Notes under the pieces: model-generated | What the model was told of the DNA's origin: nothing | Database searches by the model: none | What the model saw: the letters and a program-made list of their open reading frames with translations, nothing else | In this document: in pieces, positions 8,634-16,970 of the stretch | Numbering within the stretch: the first letter of the stretch is position 1 | Layout of the letters: every line of letters starts with the position of its first letter | Assembly (NCBI GenBank): GCA_964522605.1 | Contig: CAZFWV010000043.1 | Location: forward strand, 1 to 31,861 | Source of the DNA: CAVZLD01 sp964522605 | GTDB taxonomy: Bacteria; Planctomycetota; Planctomycetia; Pirellulales; Pirellulaceae | Length of the DNA: 31,861 bases | Reading direction: 5' to 3' | Position numbers and translations under genes: made by a program

Positions 8634-9040
8634 GTGCGATCTTCCTTGTAGGAAATGGACTTGCCAGAGCTCTTCCCTGCAGACAAAAAAACCGACGGCG
8701 CGTTGACCGAGACTCATATGCCTTCGAGTACAAACCCCATTAGATGCGAAGAACACGCTCGCTGCGAGCTTCCGAGTGACGCGTTTCGGGATTTCTATCC
8801 GGCCACACCCCCGACATGAACGGCCGCCTCGGGATGAGCTGACATCCTGTTTGCGACGCGGAACGCACCGTGTAGAATTGACGCCGTCATCCCTGCAGCG
8901 CCTCGCACAGCGCTCGGCGCGTCGCACCGCTTGGATGGACGACCAGAGACATTACCGATGATGGCACCGGGCGTGAGGACACCAGCCCAGCGATGACCAG
9001 TCTTGCACGGACAAGAGACAGTTTGAGGAAGTCCCACTTT
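8634..9040. other. intergenic region upstream of CE15 gene and tRNA
   Basis: These 407 bases separate the minus-strand esterase and the plus-strand tRNA-Arg and must carry their divergent promoters. I saw no gene, no palindrome and no confident promoter hexamers. A long antisense frame passing through here and through the tRNA is spurious. Confidence 0.6.
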
Positions 9041-9113
<73 letters not shown>

Positions 9114-9128
9114 CCTGCTGATCGCAAG

Positions 9129-9170
9129 AAACCTCGGGAAATGCGGCTTTTCCCGAGGTTTTCTCGTTTT
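9129..9170 (+). terminator. Rho-independent terminator after tRNA-Arg
   Basis: A 13-bp perfect stem (AAACCTCGGGAAA with TTTCCCGAGGTTT) with a 7-nt loop lies at 9129-9161, followed by a T-rich tail to 9170. It begins 15 nt after the tRNA 3' end and is the clearest intrinsic terminator in the window. Confidence 0.9.
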
Positions 9171-9250
9171 GCCGTGAAACGATGTTGCCCGATGATGGCT
9201 CTGAAAACCGTATGGAAACCCACACGGCGGATGACCGGAGAATGGGATCG

Positions 9251-10183
9251 ATGAACCCGAATAAAATTCGCATGGAAACTCTGCTGGCCGGTGGCATCCC
9301 GGAAATCCCGCCGACGTGGGAACTGGGATTCCAAATCGAGAAGAGCTTTTTCGGCTTGGATCCTGATTTGGTTCGCGAGGCCAACTATACCAGTTCCGAA
9401 GCGAAGGAACGGGCGTGGTGGGAGTACCGGGCCGGCGTTTTTGAACGGCTGGTCGATGAGCTCGGTTGGGGAGCAGTCCGTGGAGGACGATCGGCGGCAG
9501 AGATCGAAGTCACGTCCGCACGATTGCAGGGCAAAGCATTGATCGCCGCATACGATGATGTGGGCGTGTTCTGGATGCCCACAGGCGCCGAGATGATGGA
9601 TTTCGTTGTGCGGCTCTTTGAACGACCCGGCGAACTTCATCAGGAAGCGCGGGAAAAATGTCGCAAGGCGAAACGCTTTTTCCATGAAGCGGTTGCTGCG
9701 GGCGCCGATTTCTTCATGCTGACCTACGATTTCGGATTCAATGATGCACCCTTTGTTTCGCCGGCGCATTTCTCCGAGTTCATCGCGCCATATCTCGCCG
9801 AAGTCGTGGCTGAGATCCACACCCTGGGAAAGCGCGCTCTGCTGCATTCGGATGGCTGCCTGAACGGCATCCTGGACCAGATTCACTCCACAGGAGTCGA
9901 CGGATACCACTCGATCGATCCCCAGGGACGAATGGATATTCGAACAGTGCGCGAGGCCTATCCCGACTGGATTCTCATGGGCAATGTCGCCTGCAACTGT
10001 CTTCAAGATGTGAACGAAGACGAAATCCGCCAGTCTGTTCGTTATTGCATGAAATACGGAGGCATTGGTCGACCCTACATCTTCTCGGCATCCAACGTAA
10101 TCTATGACGGAATGCCAGCCGAGAGTTACCGGATTATGCTCGATGAATACAAGAATTGCATCGAACGAAAGAGGATTGCATAA
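9251..10183 (+). CDS. uroporphyrinogen decarboxylase (URO-D) superfamily protein
   Basis: This 310-residue TIM-barrel protein of the URO-D/MtaA superfamily, which includes uroporphyrinogen decarboxylase and corrinoid methyltransferases, is presumably cytoplasmic. Supporting segments are AAGADFFMLTYDFGFNDAPFVSP, LGKRALLHSDGCLNGILDQIHSTGVDGYHSI and ILMGNVACN, the usual order of barrel strands in this superfamily. The true HemE N-terminal substrate motif is absent, and the zinc-type H-x-C of MtaA is replaced by HSDG, so it is neither classic HemE nor clearly MtaA. Many planctomycetes carry such paralogues among carbohydrate genes; the reaction is unknown. ATG 9251 is preferred, with GGAGA about 10 bases upstream; ATG 9242 and 9182 are alternatives. 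It is not cotranscribed with the tRNA because of the terminator between them. Confidence 0.85.
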   Translation: MNPNKIRMETLLAGGIPEIPPTWELGFQIEKSFFGLDPDLVREANYTSSEAKERAWWEYRAGVFERLVDELGWGAVRGGRSAAEIEVTSARLQGKALIAAYDDVGVFWMPTGAEMMDFVVRLFERPGELHQEAREKCRKAKRFFHEAVAAGADFFMLTYDFGFNDAPFVSPAHFSEFIAPYLAEVVAEIHTLGKRALLHSDGCLNGILDQIHSTGVDGYHSIDPQGRMDIRTVREAYPDWILMGNVACNCLQDVNEDEIRQSVRYCMKYGGIGRPYIFSASNVIYDGMPAESYRIMLDEYKNCIERKRIA

Positions 10184-10343
10184 GTGTGCGAAGAGGCGAC
10201 TCGTGATCCTGCTTCCCACCCGACGGCTGCTCGGACGACGCATCGGTATGCTGTCCGAATAAACCGAATTACTCTTCGGGTTATCATACAGAAGCCACTA
10301 CACGTTTCGCTCCCAATTCCGTATCCTAGTCTCTGTCTCCACA

Positions 10344-10376
10344 CTGTAGGCCGACTTGCGACAAGTCCGCCTACAG
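10344..10376. repeat. palindromic repeat CTGTAGGC...GCCTACAG
   Basis: A 15-bp arm at 10344-10358 and its reverse complement at 10362-10376 (one mismatch) surround a CGA loop. There is no T-run. It lies in the 425-bp space between the URO-D-like gene and the C25-like gene, which contains no gene of its own. Confidence 0.85.
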
Positions 10377-10441
10377 TCATCGCGTACACGTGCCGCGCTA
10401 ACGGGTGCAACAGGTTGCAGCAAACTAAAGCACTTGCCCGC

Positions 10442-10516
10442 TCTCTGCGGCCCTCTGCGCCTCTGCGTTTCGCATTTCAACGCAGAGGATTCAGAGACGC
10501 GGAGGCACGCAGAGAA
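10442..10516. repeat. CTCTGCG/CGCAGAG inverted repeat, copy 1
   Basis: The left arm (CTCTGCGGCCCTCTGCGCCTC, 10442-10468) and right arm (about 10479-10516) are imperfect reverse complements built from CTCTGCG units. Related structures occur at 20042-20118 and, as a half, near 15732-15765. It is a dispersed intergenic palindrome; frames through it are spurious. Confidence 0.85.
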
Positions 10517-10608
10517 GTCCGTGGGAAACCGCGCGACGATTCAGCCGACCCGTTGCGTTGGTTTTTATGCGGATAAATCTCAACGGATCGACAAGAGGAA
10601 CCAGAACG

Positions 10609-12012
10609 ATGCGAAAACTGACGAACCCAGCGATCATGCTTTGCTTGAGTTACTTTCTGTGCGCCGGAGAACCGGTTGCTGCCGAAGCGATCACGCCCGC
10701 AGGCAAATATGTCGTGGTCGTCTCTCAATCTACGAATGACCACCCGGAGTGGAGGGCGGTGGTCAAAGCACTGACCAACAAGTATCCACGCGCAGAGGTC
10801 ATTATCTATCCTCAGACTGTCCGCGACGCACTCGATTCGTTGCGTCACCTGTCGCCACGTTGGACATGTTTCGTCGCGCGGCCGGAGGAGGCGACCCAGG
10901 CATTCGTCGCAGAAGTCCACCAGTTGACTCGCAAACTGGACGACGATCCGTTTACGGACACGTTTTGGGGAATTCTAACCGGCTACGACGCCCAGAACGC
11001 GTTGCAGATCGCGGAACACAAGTCACCGCTCGTGATTCGCAAAGTCGCCTCGGGCACCGAAGTCGCGTTAGACTGCTGTGAGCAAGGACTGTGGTACGAC
11101 GAACTCGTTCAGGGCAAGATGGTTCGCAAACTTCCCGGCGAACCGATGGAACAGCTGCCGGGGCCCAACGATACAACCGCGGCGTTGGTCGATTCGCTGA
11201 ACGAATACCAGGCGGACCTGTTCGTCACGTCGGGCCATGCGACGGAACGCGACTGGCAAATTGGCTTTCGCTACCGAAACGGAGTCTTCCGCTGCAGCGA
11301 AGGTCGACTGTACGGCCTGGACACAAACGGCAACAAGTTCCCGATCGATTCACCCAATCCGAAAGTCTATCTGCCAATCGGCAACTGTCTGATGGGACAT
11401 ATCGATGGACTGGATGCGATGGCACTCGCCTGGCTGAATTCGGCCGGTGTGAAACAGATGATGGGATACACCGTGCCGACGTGGTACGGATATGCGGGCT
11501 GGGGTTGCCTCGATTATTTCGTCGAGCAGCCCGGACGATACACATTCGTTGAAGCCTTCTTCGCAAATCAGCACGCACTCGTTCATCGGCTCGCGGATGA
11601 CGGGACAAGCGGTCAAGACAAACGTGGACTGGCGTTTGACCAAGACGTCGTCGCCCTGTACGGCGACCCCGCCTGGGAAGCGCGTATGGCTCCGAAGGAA
11701 CTCTCATTCGAGCAAAGCCTGAGCATCGACAACGGGAGGTATGCGTTTGAAGTCACGCCCCACCTCGGTGAACACAGCTTCGCTCCCGTCAATATGAATG
11801 GCTCCCAACGAGGAGGACGGCCGTTCGTTCAGTTCCTGCCTGACCGCGTGAAGGACGTTCAGATTCTTGAAGGAGAGGATCTGCAGCCGATAATCACAGA
11901 CGATTTCATCCTCGTGCCTCGACCAGCATCGTGCGATCCCAACCGAACCTATCGCGTTGTGTTCCAGGCCGAATCATTCCCAGCGCAGCCCACTTCGGTC
12001 GTCGTCGAGTGA
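10609..12012 (+). CDS. secreted caspase-fold (C25/gingipain-like) candidate peptidase
   Basis: This 467-residue protein of uncertain function begins with a signal peptide (about 1-25, ending VAAEA). Two motifs match clan CD cysteine peptidases: LFVTSGHAT (204-212, His210) and VYLPIGNCLMG (253-263, Cys260), each ending a hydrophobic strand and spaced 50 residues, as expected for the His/Cys dyad. A later VVALYGDPAWEAR segment (347-359) resembles the NLxGDPxL motif typical of the C25 gingipain family, and a glycine- and tyrosine-rich GYTVPTWYGYAGWG lies between. The C-terminal 100 residues look like a beta-sandwich. ATG 10609 has AGAGGA about 9 bases upstream. Family membership is inferred from motifs only, so proteolytic activity is a hypothesis. 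It is a single gene between repeat-filled spacers. Confidence 0.7.
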   Translation: MRKLTNPAIMLCLSYFLCAGEPVAAEAITPAGKYVVVVSQSTNDHPEWRAVVKALTNKYPRAEVIIYPQTVRDALDSLRHLSPRWTCFVARPEEATQAFVAEVHQLTRKLDDDPFTDTFWGILTGYDAQNALQIAEHKSPLVIRKVASGTEVALDCCEQGLWYDELVQGKMVRKLPGEPMEQLPGPNDTTAALVDSLNEYQADLFVTSGHATERDWQIGFRYRNGVFRCSEGRLYGLDTNGNKFPIDSPNPKVYLPIGNCLMGHIDGLDAMALAWLNSAGVKQMMGYTVPTWYGYAGWGCLDYFVEQPGRYTFVEAFFANQHALVHRLADDGTSGQDKRGLAFDQDVVALYGDPAWEARMAPKELSFEQSLSIDNGRYAFEVTPHLGEHSFAPVNMNGSQRGGRPFVQFLPDRVKDVQILEGEDLQPIITDDFILVPRPASCDPNRTYRVVFQAESFPAQPTSVVVE

Positions 12013-12054
12013 ACCGTCTTTCGCGGGCGCCGGCATTTTGGCGAACCTCGTGTC

Positions 12055-12345
12055 TCACGCGAAAAACGCAGCGCAGCCTTCGGCCGCAACCCAACGGGGT
12101 GCTGCCGCGCTCGGCGCAATTGGTGTGCCACTGGCTTTGCCAGTGTCCTCTTGGGTCGAGGAAGAGCACTGGCAGAGCCAGTGGCACCCAGTTCAGTCGC
12201 CGACGAAGGCTTCGCTGCGTTTCTAATGCCAACATTCAATCCAGGGAAAAACACAACTCAACCCTGCGGCATGATCGAATTCGCTCCGCCCGACAAGAAA
12301 CTCACCGTTAGCAGTGCAAAGCGGCAGGGCCGCGGAAAGACGCGG
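12055..12345. repeat. composite intergenic repeat, copy A
   Basis: About 290 bp is shared with 15783-16200. It has a conserved left part (AACGCAGCGCAG, GGCCGCAACC, CGCAATTGGTGTGCCAC), two mutually inverted arms at 12125-12145 and 12167-12187 (20 of 21 match) that are each palindromic (CACTGGC-TTT-GCCAGTG), and a right part (AACACAACTCAACCCTG, GAATTCGCT). It lies downstream of the C25-like gene; no gene is present in 12013-12487. Confidence 0.88.
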
Positions 12346-12487
12346 AAGAGCAACGGGTTATCCACGCACATCGCGGCAATCTGCAGCGGCACCTGTGCCA
12401 CGGATTCCTGCCGGTGTTCGCGCGCGTTCTTTTTGGGATAATAGGTCCTTCCCGGTTCCCGGTATCTAGCAGAAGGAGTCAGCATCC

Positions 12488-14647
12488 ATGCACGGCCAGA
12501 CTTCACTCTCACGGCGGTGTCTTCTCAAGCACGGCGTGGCACTTGCCGGTGGCACGGCTTTGAGCCTGCGATTCGCGTCGCCTGCTTGCAGTCAGCAAAT
12601 CGATCTGGAGCGGGAACGAGAAATCCGCGAGGCACCCGTGTTCCGCGAGTATCGCTACGGCAAGATGCTGCAGGAATACTATGTACACCGCGTCCGTGAA
12701 ATCGCGCGGAGGCGAGCAGCGGAGCGGGCCGCGATTCAAACACCACAACAAGTGATGCATCTACGCGAACAAGTGCGACAAAAGCTGCGCCATTGCTACG
12801 GCCCTTTCCCTGAACGCACGCCCTTGAATGCACGCATCACCGGATCCGTGCAGCGCGAGTCTTATACGATCGAGAAATTGATCTACGAAAGCCGTCCCAA
12901 TTACCTGGTGACGGCAAACCTGTATCTACCCAAGACGCGCGAGATTCAGATGCCGGCAGTCCTGGGCACGTGTGGACATTCGACAAACGGCAAAGCATAC
13001 GCCGGATACCAGGAATTTGCGCGGAACCTGGCTCGACAAGGCTATGTCGTGCTGATTTACGATCCACCTTCACAAGGTGAGCGAACCGAATACCCGAATA
13101 GCGAACCGGGCCCCAACGTTCGCGTCGGCACGCATTCTCACAATGTGGCAGGAAATCAACTCACGCTCGTCGGCGAGAATTTCGCTCTCTGGGAAGCCTG
13201 GGACGGAATCCGTGGCGTCGATTATCTCCTTTCGCGCGGTGATGTGGACCCGAATCGCCTGGGCGTCACCGGAAACTCAGGCGGCGGCACGCAAACGTCG
13301 CACCTGGCGGCGATCGACGAACGTTTCACGATGGTCGCTCCGAACTGCTTCGTCACACGGTTCCTCTACAACCTGGAGAACGAAGAGCCCACAGATGCCG
13401 AGCAAATCATGCCGGGTGTGCTCGATGCTGGCTTGGATATGGCGGACTTCTTCATCGCGCACTTACCTCGACCCACGTTGCTTGGAGGACAGCGAAACGA
13501 TTTCTTCGATGTCCGTGGTCTGCGCGAGACCTATGAGGAACTGCACCGTCTGTACGCGATCCTGGGCCGGGAAAACGACGTCAAGCTCTATATCGGTCCC
13601 GAAACACACGGTTTTCACCGAAGTGCTCGGGAGGCAACGTATCGCTTCTTCAATCACTACGCTGGCGTAAACGCCGATCCGAACGAGCCCGACGTTCCGG
13701 TTGAAGAGGATCAGGTCTTACAGGCCACGCCAGATGGACAAGTCTACCGACTCGACTCCGCAAGAACCTTCGACTTCACGCGTCAAAAAGCCGATGTCCT
13801 GGCACAACATCGATCCGCCGTTTCGGGCGACCGGCTCATCAGAAAATTGAAGTCCTGTCTGGCCCTTCCGAATCGATCCTCGGCCCCGAGATACCGAGTC
13901 TTGCGCGCTCGGCGAGTCTGGAATGATCCGGGCCTGACGGATTACGGATTCCTGGTCGAAACGGAGCCGCGCATCCTTGCGATCCTCCACGCCATTCCGC
14001 GTGATGGAAGTCCACAGTACTTCTTCCCCGAAGTGGAACGCACGGCATTGTACGTGCCTCACCGAAGTGCCTTGCAGGAGATTCTTTTGGGTCAGACCGC
14101 TGATTTGGAGGATGAACCCATCCGGTTTGCGATCGACGTACGCGGGATTGGCGATTTGACGGCTCGAACCCAGAAAGACCAAGGCGATGATTTCTTCCAC
14201 GATTACCGCAGCGATTACATGTATGCCAATCACGGCCTGATGCTACGGGAACCGTACGTCGGACGGCGAGTTCATGATCTGCTGCGCACCTTGGATCTAT
14301 TCCAGTCACATGGCTGCCGAAATCTCCATCTGGTGGGACGCGGAATGGGAGCGATCACGGCGACTTTCGCTGCCGTACTCCATCCAGTCGTCACACAAGT
14401 CACACTGCACAATGCCTTGTTGTCCTATCACGAATTGACTCAGGATCCACGCTATACCTGGCCGCTGTCGGCAATGATCTTCGACGTGCTACATCACTTC
14501 GATTTACCCGATTGCCTTCAGGCCCTTCACAGGGAGAAGCAACTGACCGTCGTGGAGCCCTGGAACAGCCGAATGCAGCCCTGGTCCAGGGAGCAACTCG
14601 CAGAGCATCTGGAGCGAATCGGTTTGGCGGATTTGCGTGTTTCGTGA
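12488..14647 (+). CDS. Tat-exported double alpha/beta hydrolase, acetyl xylan esterase-like
   Basis: This 719-residue protein has a twin-arginine signal (SRRCLLK, 8-14, then a hydrophobic stretch to about 34). The first hydrolase domain (about 90-400) resembles the AXE1/dienelactone-hydrolase group: oxyanion region TCGHSTNGK, YDPPSQGER, nucleophile elbow TGNSGGG (Ser264), GGQRNDFFD (Asp338 likely acid) and ETHGF (His374 likely base). A second, shorter alpha/beta-hydrolase-like half follows (about 460-719), in which the elbow reads VGRGMGA (616-622) with Gly619 where the serine should be, so this half is probably catalytically dead. ATG 12488 has AAGGAG about 9 bases upstream. It probably deacetylates or de-esterifies a polysaccharide outside the cytoplasm. 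It could instead act on another ester; substrate is inferred. Confidence 0.85.
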   Translation: MHGQTSLSRRCLLKHGVALAGGTALSLRFASPACSQQIDLEREREIREAPVFREYRYGKMLQEYYVHRVREIARRRAAERAAIQTPQQVMHLREQVRQKLRHCYGPFPERTPLNARITGSVQRESYTIEKLIYESRPNYLVTANLYLPKTREIQMPAVLGTCGHSTNGKAYAGYQEFARNLARQGYVVLIYDPPSQGERTEYPNSEPGPNVRVGTHSHNVAGNQLTLVGENFALWEAWDGIRGVDYLLSRGDVDPNRLGVTGNSGGGTQTSHLAAIDERFTMVAPNCFVTRFLYNLENEEPTDAEQIMPGVLDAGLDMADFFIAHLPRPTLLGGQRNDFFDVRGLRETYEELHRLYAILGRENDVKLYIGPETHGFHRSAREATYRFFNHYAGVNADPNEPDVPVEEDQVLQATPDGQVYRLDSARTFDFTRQKADVLAQHRSAVSGDRLIRKLKSCLALPNRSSAPRYRVLRARRVWNDPGLTDYGFLVETEPRILAILHAIPRDGSPQYFFPEVERTALYVPHRSALQEILLGQTADLEDEPIRFAIDVRGIGDLTARTQKDQGDDFFHDYRSDYMYANHGLMLREPYVGRRVHDLLRTLDLFQSHGCRNLHLVGRGMGAITATFAAVLHPVVTQVTLHNALLSYHELTQDPRYTWPLSAMIFDVLHHFDLPDCLQALHREKQLTVVEPWNSRMQPWSREQLAEHLERIGLADLRVS

Positions 14648-14681
14648 AGTGACCGCCGTAGAGCCCAACAATCACACGTCG

Positions 14682-14738
14682 CCGAATTCGTGAGAATTCG
14701 GATTGCAGCGCAGACCTCCCGAATTCTCACGAATTCGG
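14682..14738. repeat. GAATTC hairpin repeat, copies 2 and 3 in opposite orientation
   Basis: Two 20-bp hairpins lie at 14682-14701 (loop GTGA) and 14719-14738 (loop TCAC), each with 8-bp perfect arms. They are in opposite orientation, so the pair forms a larger inverted repeat. The second matches the copy at 18-37 including flanking AGACCTCC and CTAC. They lie between the hydrolase gene and the propeller gene, within 50 bp of the latter's ribosome-binding site. Confidence 0.9.
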
Positions 14739-14767
14739 CTACCAAAATGATGTGGAGGGAAGACCTC

Positions 14768-15715
14768 ATGATGAAATGTCGACTTCTCCCTGGATTGTTC
14801 CTCTACGCCTTGGTGGTTTGGACAACCACCTCGACCCTGAATGCGGAGACGCCGCAACTGGTCGGTGATTGGTGGACAGTCGCCGGGAATCCTGATCTGC
14901 AACACCTTGGCTCTGAGAAACAACAGCCGGTTGACTTCGGCATCTGGCAAGCGGCCGATGGAACCTGGCAGCTCTGGTCCTGCATTCGCCACACGCAGGA
15001 GCCCGGGAAGACTCGGCTCTTCTATCGCTGGGAGAGCAATTCGCGCGACATCACACAACCGAACTGGCAACCGCGCGGAATCGCGATGCGCGCGGATCCG
15101 CAGGTAGGTGAGACGGCCGGCGGACTTCAGGCGCCGCACGTGGTACGTGAAGGTGATAGATGGCACATGTTCTACGGGGACTGGCAACACATCTGTCATG
15201 CAACGAGCCAAGATGGCAAGAACTTCCAACGTGTGTTGCAAGGCCTCGGAAAGGTCACTGCATTGTTTGATGAACAGCCGCACGCCAACACGCGTGACCC
15301 GATGCTGTTGCGGATCGGGGAAACGTGGCATTGCTATTACACGGCGATGCTCGACGGTCGCGGCAGCGTCTTTTGCCGATCGTCAAGCGACTTCGTTCAC
15401 TGGAGTGAATCGCGAGAGGTGGCGTTCGGCGGCCGCGCCGGCCGTCAATGGTGGCATGCGGAATGCCCCCATGTCGTGGAACGGAACGGCCAGTACTATC
15501 TTTTTCGAACCCAGAATTACCAGGGAAAACCGCGATCTTGCGTCTATCGGTCAACCGATCCGTGGTATTTCGGCGTGGATGATGACACCCATTTCGTGTG
15601 CGAACTGCCGGTCGCCGCTCCGGAAATCGTCCTGGACGACGATCAATACTATCTGGCCGCGCTCAACCCCCAGCTCGATGGAATCCGGATCACTCGTCTA
15701 ACCTGGGACCCCTAA
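14768..15715 (+). CDS. secreted five-bladed beta-propeller glycoside hydrolase-like protein (GH32/GH43/GH117-type fold)
   Basis: This 315-residue exported protein has a signal peptide (MMKCRLLPGLFLYALVVW, likely cleavage after LNA near residue 26). The body shows blade-like repeats of the five-bladed propeller glycosidases: IWQAADGTWQLWSCIR, APHVVREGDRWHMFYGDW, RDPMLLRIGETWHCYYTA, ECPHVVERNGQYYLFRT and APEIVLDDDQYYLAALN. The RDP and ECPH segments correspond to places where GH43/GH32 enzymes carry catalytic Asp and Glu, but I cannot assign the triad with certainty. ATG 14768 has GGAGG about 9-10 bases upstream; the upstream in-frame region is repeat DNA and is excluded. It probably trims oligosaccharides outside the cytoplasm; a non-catalytic propeller is possible. 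Confidence 0.8.
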   Translation: MMKCRLLPGLFLYALVVWTTTSTLNAETPQLVGDWWTVAGNPDLQHLGSEKQQPVDFGIWQAADGTWQLWSCIRHTQEPGKTRLFYRWESNSRDITQPNWQPRGIAMRADPQVGETAGGLQAPHVVREGDRWHMFYGDWQHICHATSQDGKNFQRVLQGLGKVTALFDEQPHANTRDPMLLRIGETWHCYYTAMLDGRGSVFCRSSSDFVHWSESREVAFGGRAGRQWWHAECPHVVERNGQYYLFRTQNYQGKPRSCVYRSTDPWYFGVDDDTHFVCELPVAAPEIVLDDDQYYLAALNPQLDGIRITRLTWDP

Positions 15716-15782
15716 TCCCTCTCATTCTCTCTGCGGCCCTCCGCACCTCGGCGTACTTTGCGTTTTCGACCTTCTTTCCATC

Positions 15783-16200
15783 AAACGCAAAACGCAGCGC
15801 AGACTTTGGCCGCAACCAAAGAGGGCGCTGCAACATTCGTCGCAATTGGTGTGCCACTGGCTTTGCCAGTGTCCTTTTTAGTCGAGGAACAGCACTGGCA
15901 AAGCCAGTGGCACACAGTACAGTTGTCGCAGCTCTGGTAAGACCAAGACCAGTGGCACACAGTACAGTTGTCGCAGCTCTGGTAAGACCAAGACCAGTGG
16001 CATACAGTACAGTTGTCGCGGCACTGGTAAGACCAAGACCAGTGCACAAAGTACAGTTGTCGCCGAGGACTACGCTGCGCATCAAGATGCAAACAGTCCA
16101 ACCAGCTAGAAACACAACTCAACCCTGTCGCATAATGGAATTCGCTTGCCCCGACATGAGACTCAACGTAGCAGTGCAGAGGGCGCCAAGGCACGGAGGG
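15783..16200. repeat. composite intergenic repeat, copy B (expanded)
   Basis: Same element as 12055-12345. The inverted arms at 15851-15871 and 15893-15913 match perfectly over 21 bp. Copy B differs by a 45-bp tandem expansion (15905-16063) inserted just after the right arm. Left of it, 15732-15765 carries a CTCTGCGGCCCTC half-arm, and 16168-16230 carries a complementary-looking GCAGAGGGCGCC/GGAGGGCC stretch, so the composite element may be nested in an older palindrome. No gene is present in 15716-16309. Confidence 0.88.
15905..16063. repeat. 45-bp tandem repeat, about 3.5 copies
   Basis: Units start at 15905, 15950, 15995 and 16040 (CAGTGGCACACAGTACAGTT, then GTCGCAGCTCTGGTAAGACCAAGAC) with a period of exactly 45 bp and only a few substitutions. 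The period is a multiple of three, so it gives repetitive open frames that are not genes. It has no spacers and is not a CRISPR. Confidence 0.92.
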
Positions 16201-16309
16201 CCATCGTGGAGGAAAAGAGACAAGAGATGGAGAGGGAATGTCGAGGGAGAAAGACACGAAGCAGTCTGAAGATGTGGCGAGCGGGAAAGAGAAATAGAGA
16301 GGACTGGGA

Positions 16310-16963
16310 TCAGCGACAGAGGTCAAGCAGGTCTTGGGGGCGTTCGATCAGGTGTTGGGCACCGGCTGATTCGAGTTCTTCGCGCGGCCGGAAGCCCCAA
16401 AGCGCTCCGACCGGACACATTCCAGCCCGAATCGCGGTGAGCATATCGATCGACGTATCTCCCAAGTAGAGAAACCGATCAGTCGGCACCTGCATGGAAT
16501 CCGCAATCTCGCGGGCCGCTATCGGGTCGGGCTTGAGCGGCACGCCTTCGCGTTGGCCGCGAACAATCTCGAAACGCCATTTCGACAAATAGTGCAGCAC
16601 ACACCGATTCGTGAAATCGTCCGGTTTGTTGGAAAGCACACTCAGCCGGATTCGTCGGCGCGACAGTTCATCCAACAGTTCCGGAACGCCGGCGTACGGC
16701 CTCGTACGCACATTCCATCCCGCGGCATACTCCTGGCGAAACGCACTTACGCATTGCGTGACGATCGCATCGTTCACCGATTCTGGCGGCAAAGCGCGCT
16801 GGAACAGAGTGCGCACGCCATCACCGACAAAAAAACGATACTCATCCCGGTTGCGCATAGGAAACCCACAGCGTTGGAGAGCCACATTGGCCGCGTCACC
16901 AATGTCGGTCAGCGTATCCAACAGCGTGCCATCGAGATCGAAGAGAACTGCTCGCCAACTCAT
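16310..16963 (-). CDS. HAD-superfamily phosphatase, phosphoglycolate phosphatase-like
   Basis: This 217-residue cytoplasmic HAD hydrolase has motif I FDLDGTLLDT (8-17; nucleophile Asp9, acid/base Asp11), a helical cap with the Gph-like FVGDGVRTLFQRAL segment, motif II LSVLSNKP, motif III lysine in PLKPDP and motif IV YLGDTSIDM. This matches the Gph/PGPase subgroup, which dephosphorylates 2-phosphoglycolate, though substrate in this subgroup varies. ATG 16963 follows the stop of the hydrolase gene by 7 bases, with AGGA 5 bases upstream of the start, so translation is probably coupled; the longer open frame would overlap that gene by 90 bases and is rejected. It is the last gene of a four-gene minus-strand set. 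Confidence 0.9.
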   Translation of the reverse strand: MSWRAVLFDLDGTLLDTLTDIGDAANVALQRCGFPMRNRDEYRFFVGDGVRTLFQRALPPESVNDAIVTQCVSAFRQEYAAGWNVRTRPYAGVPELLDELSRRRIRLSVLSNKPDDFTNRCVLHYLSKWRFEIVRGQREGVPLKPDPIAAREIADSMQVPTDRFLYLGDTSIDMLTAIRAGMCPVGALWGFRPREELESAGAQHLIERPQDLLDLCR

Positions 16964-16970
16964 CAGCGTC

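Noticed and set aside
9003..9040. Promoter of tRNA-Arg (TTGCAC as -35)
   Set aside because: No acceptable -10 hexamer is found at the expected spacing, so I do not list it.
15905..16063. Possible CRISPR or repeat protein gene from the 45-bp units
   Set aside because: There are no spacers, and the in-frame peptides arise only because 45 is divisible by three; no start context or family is present.
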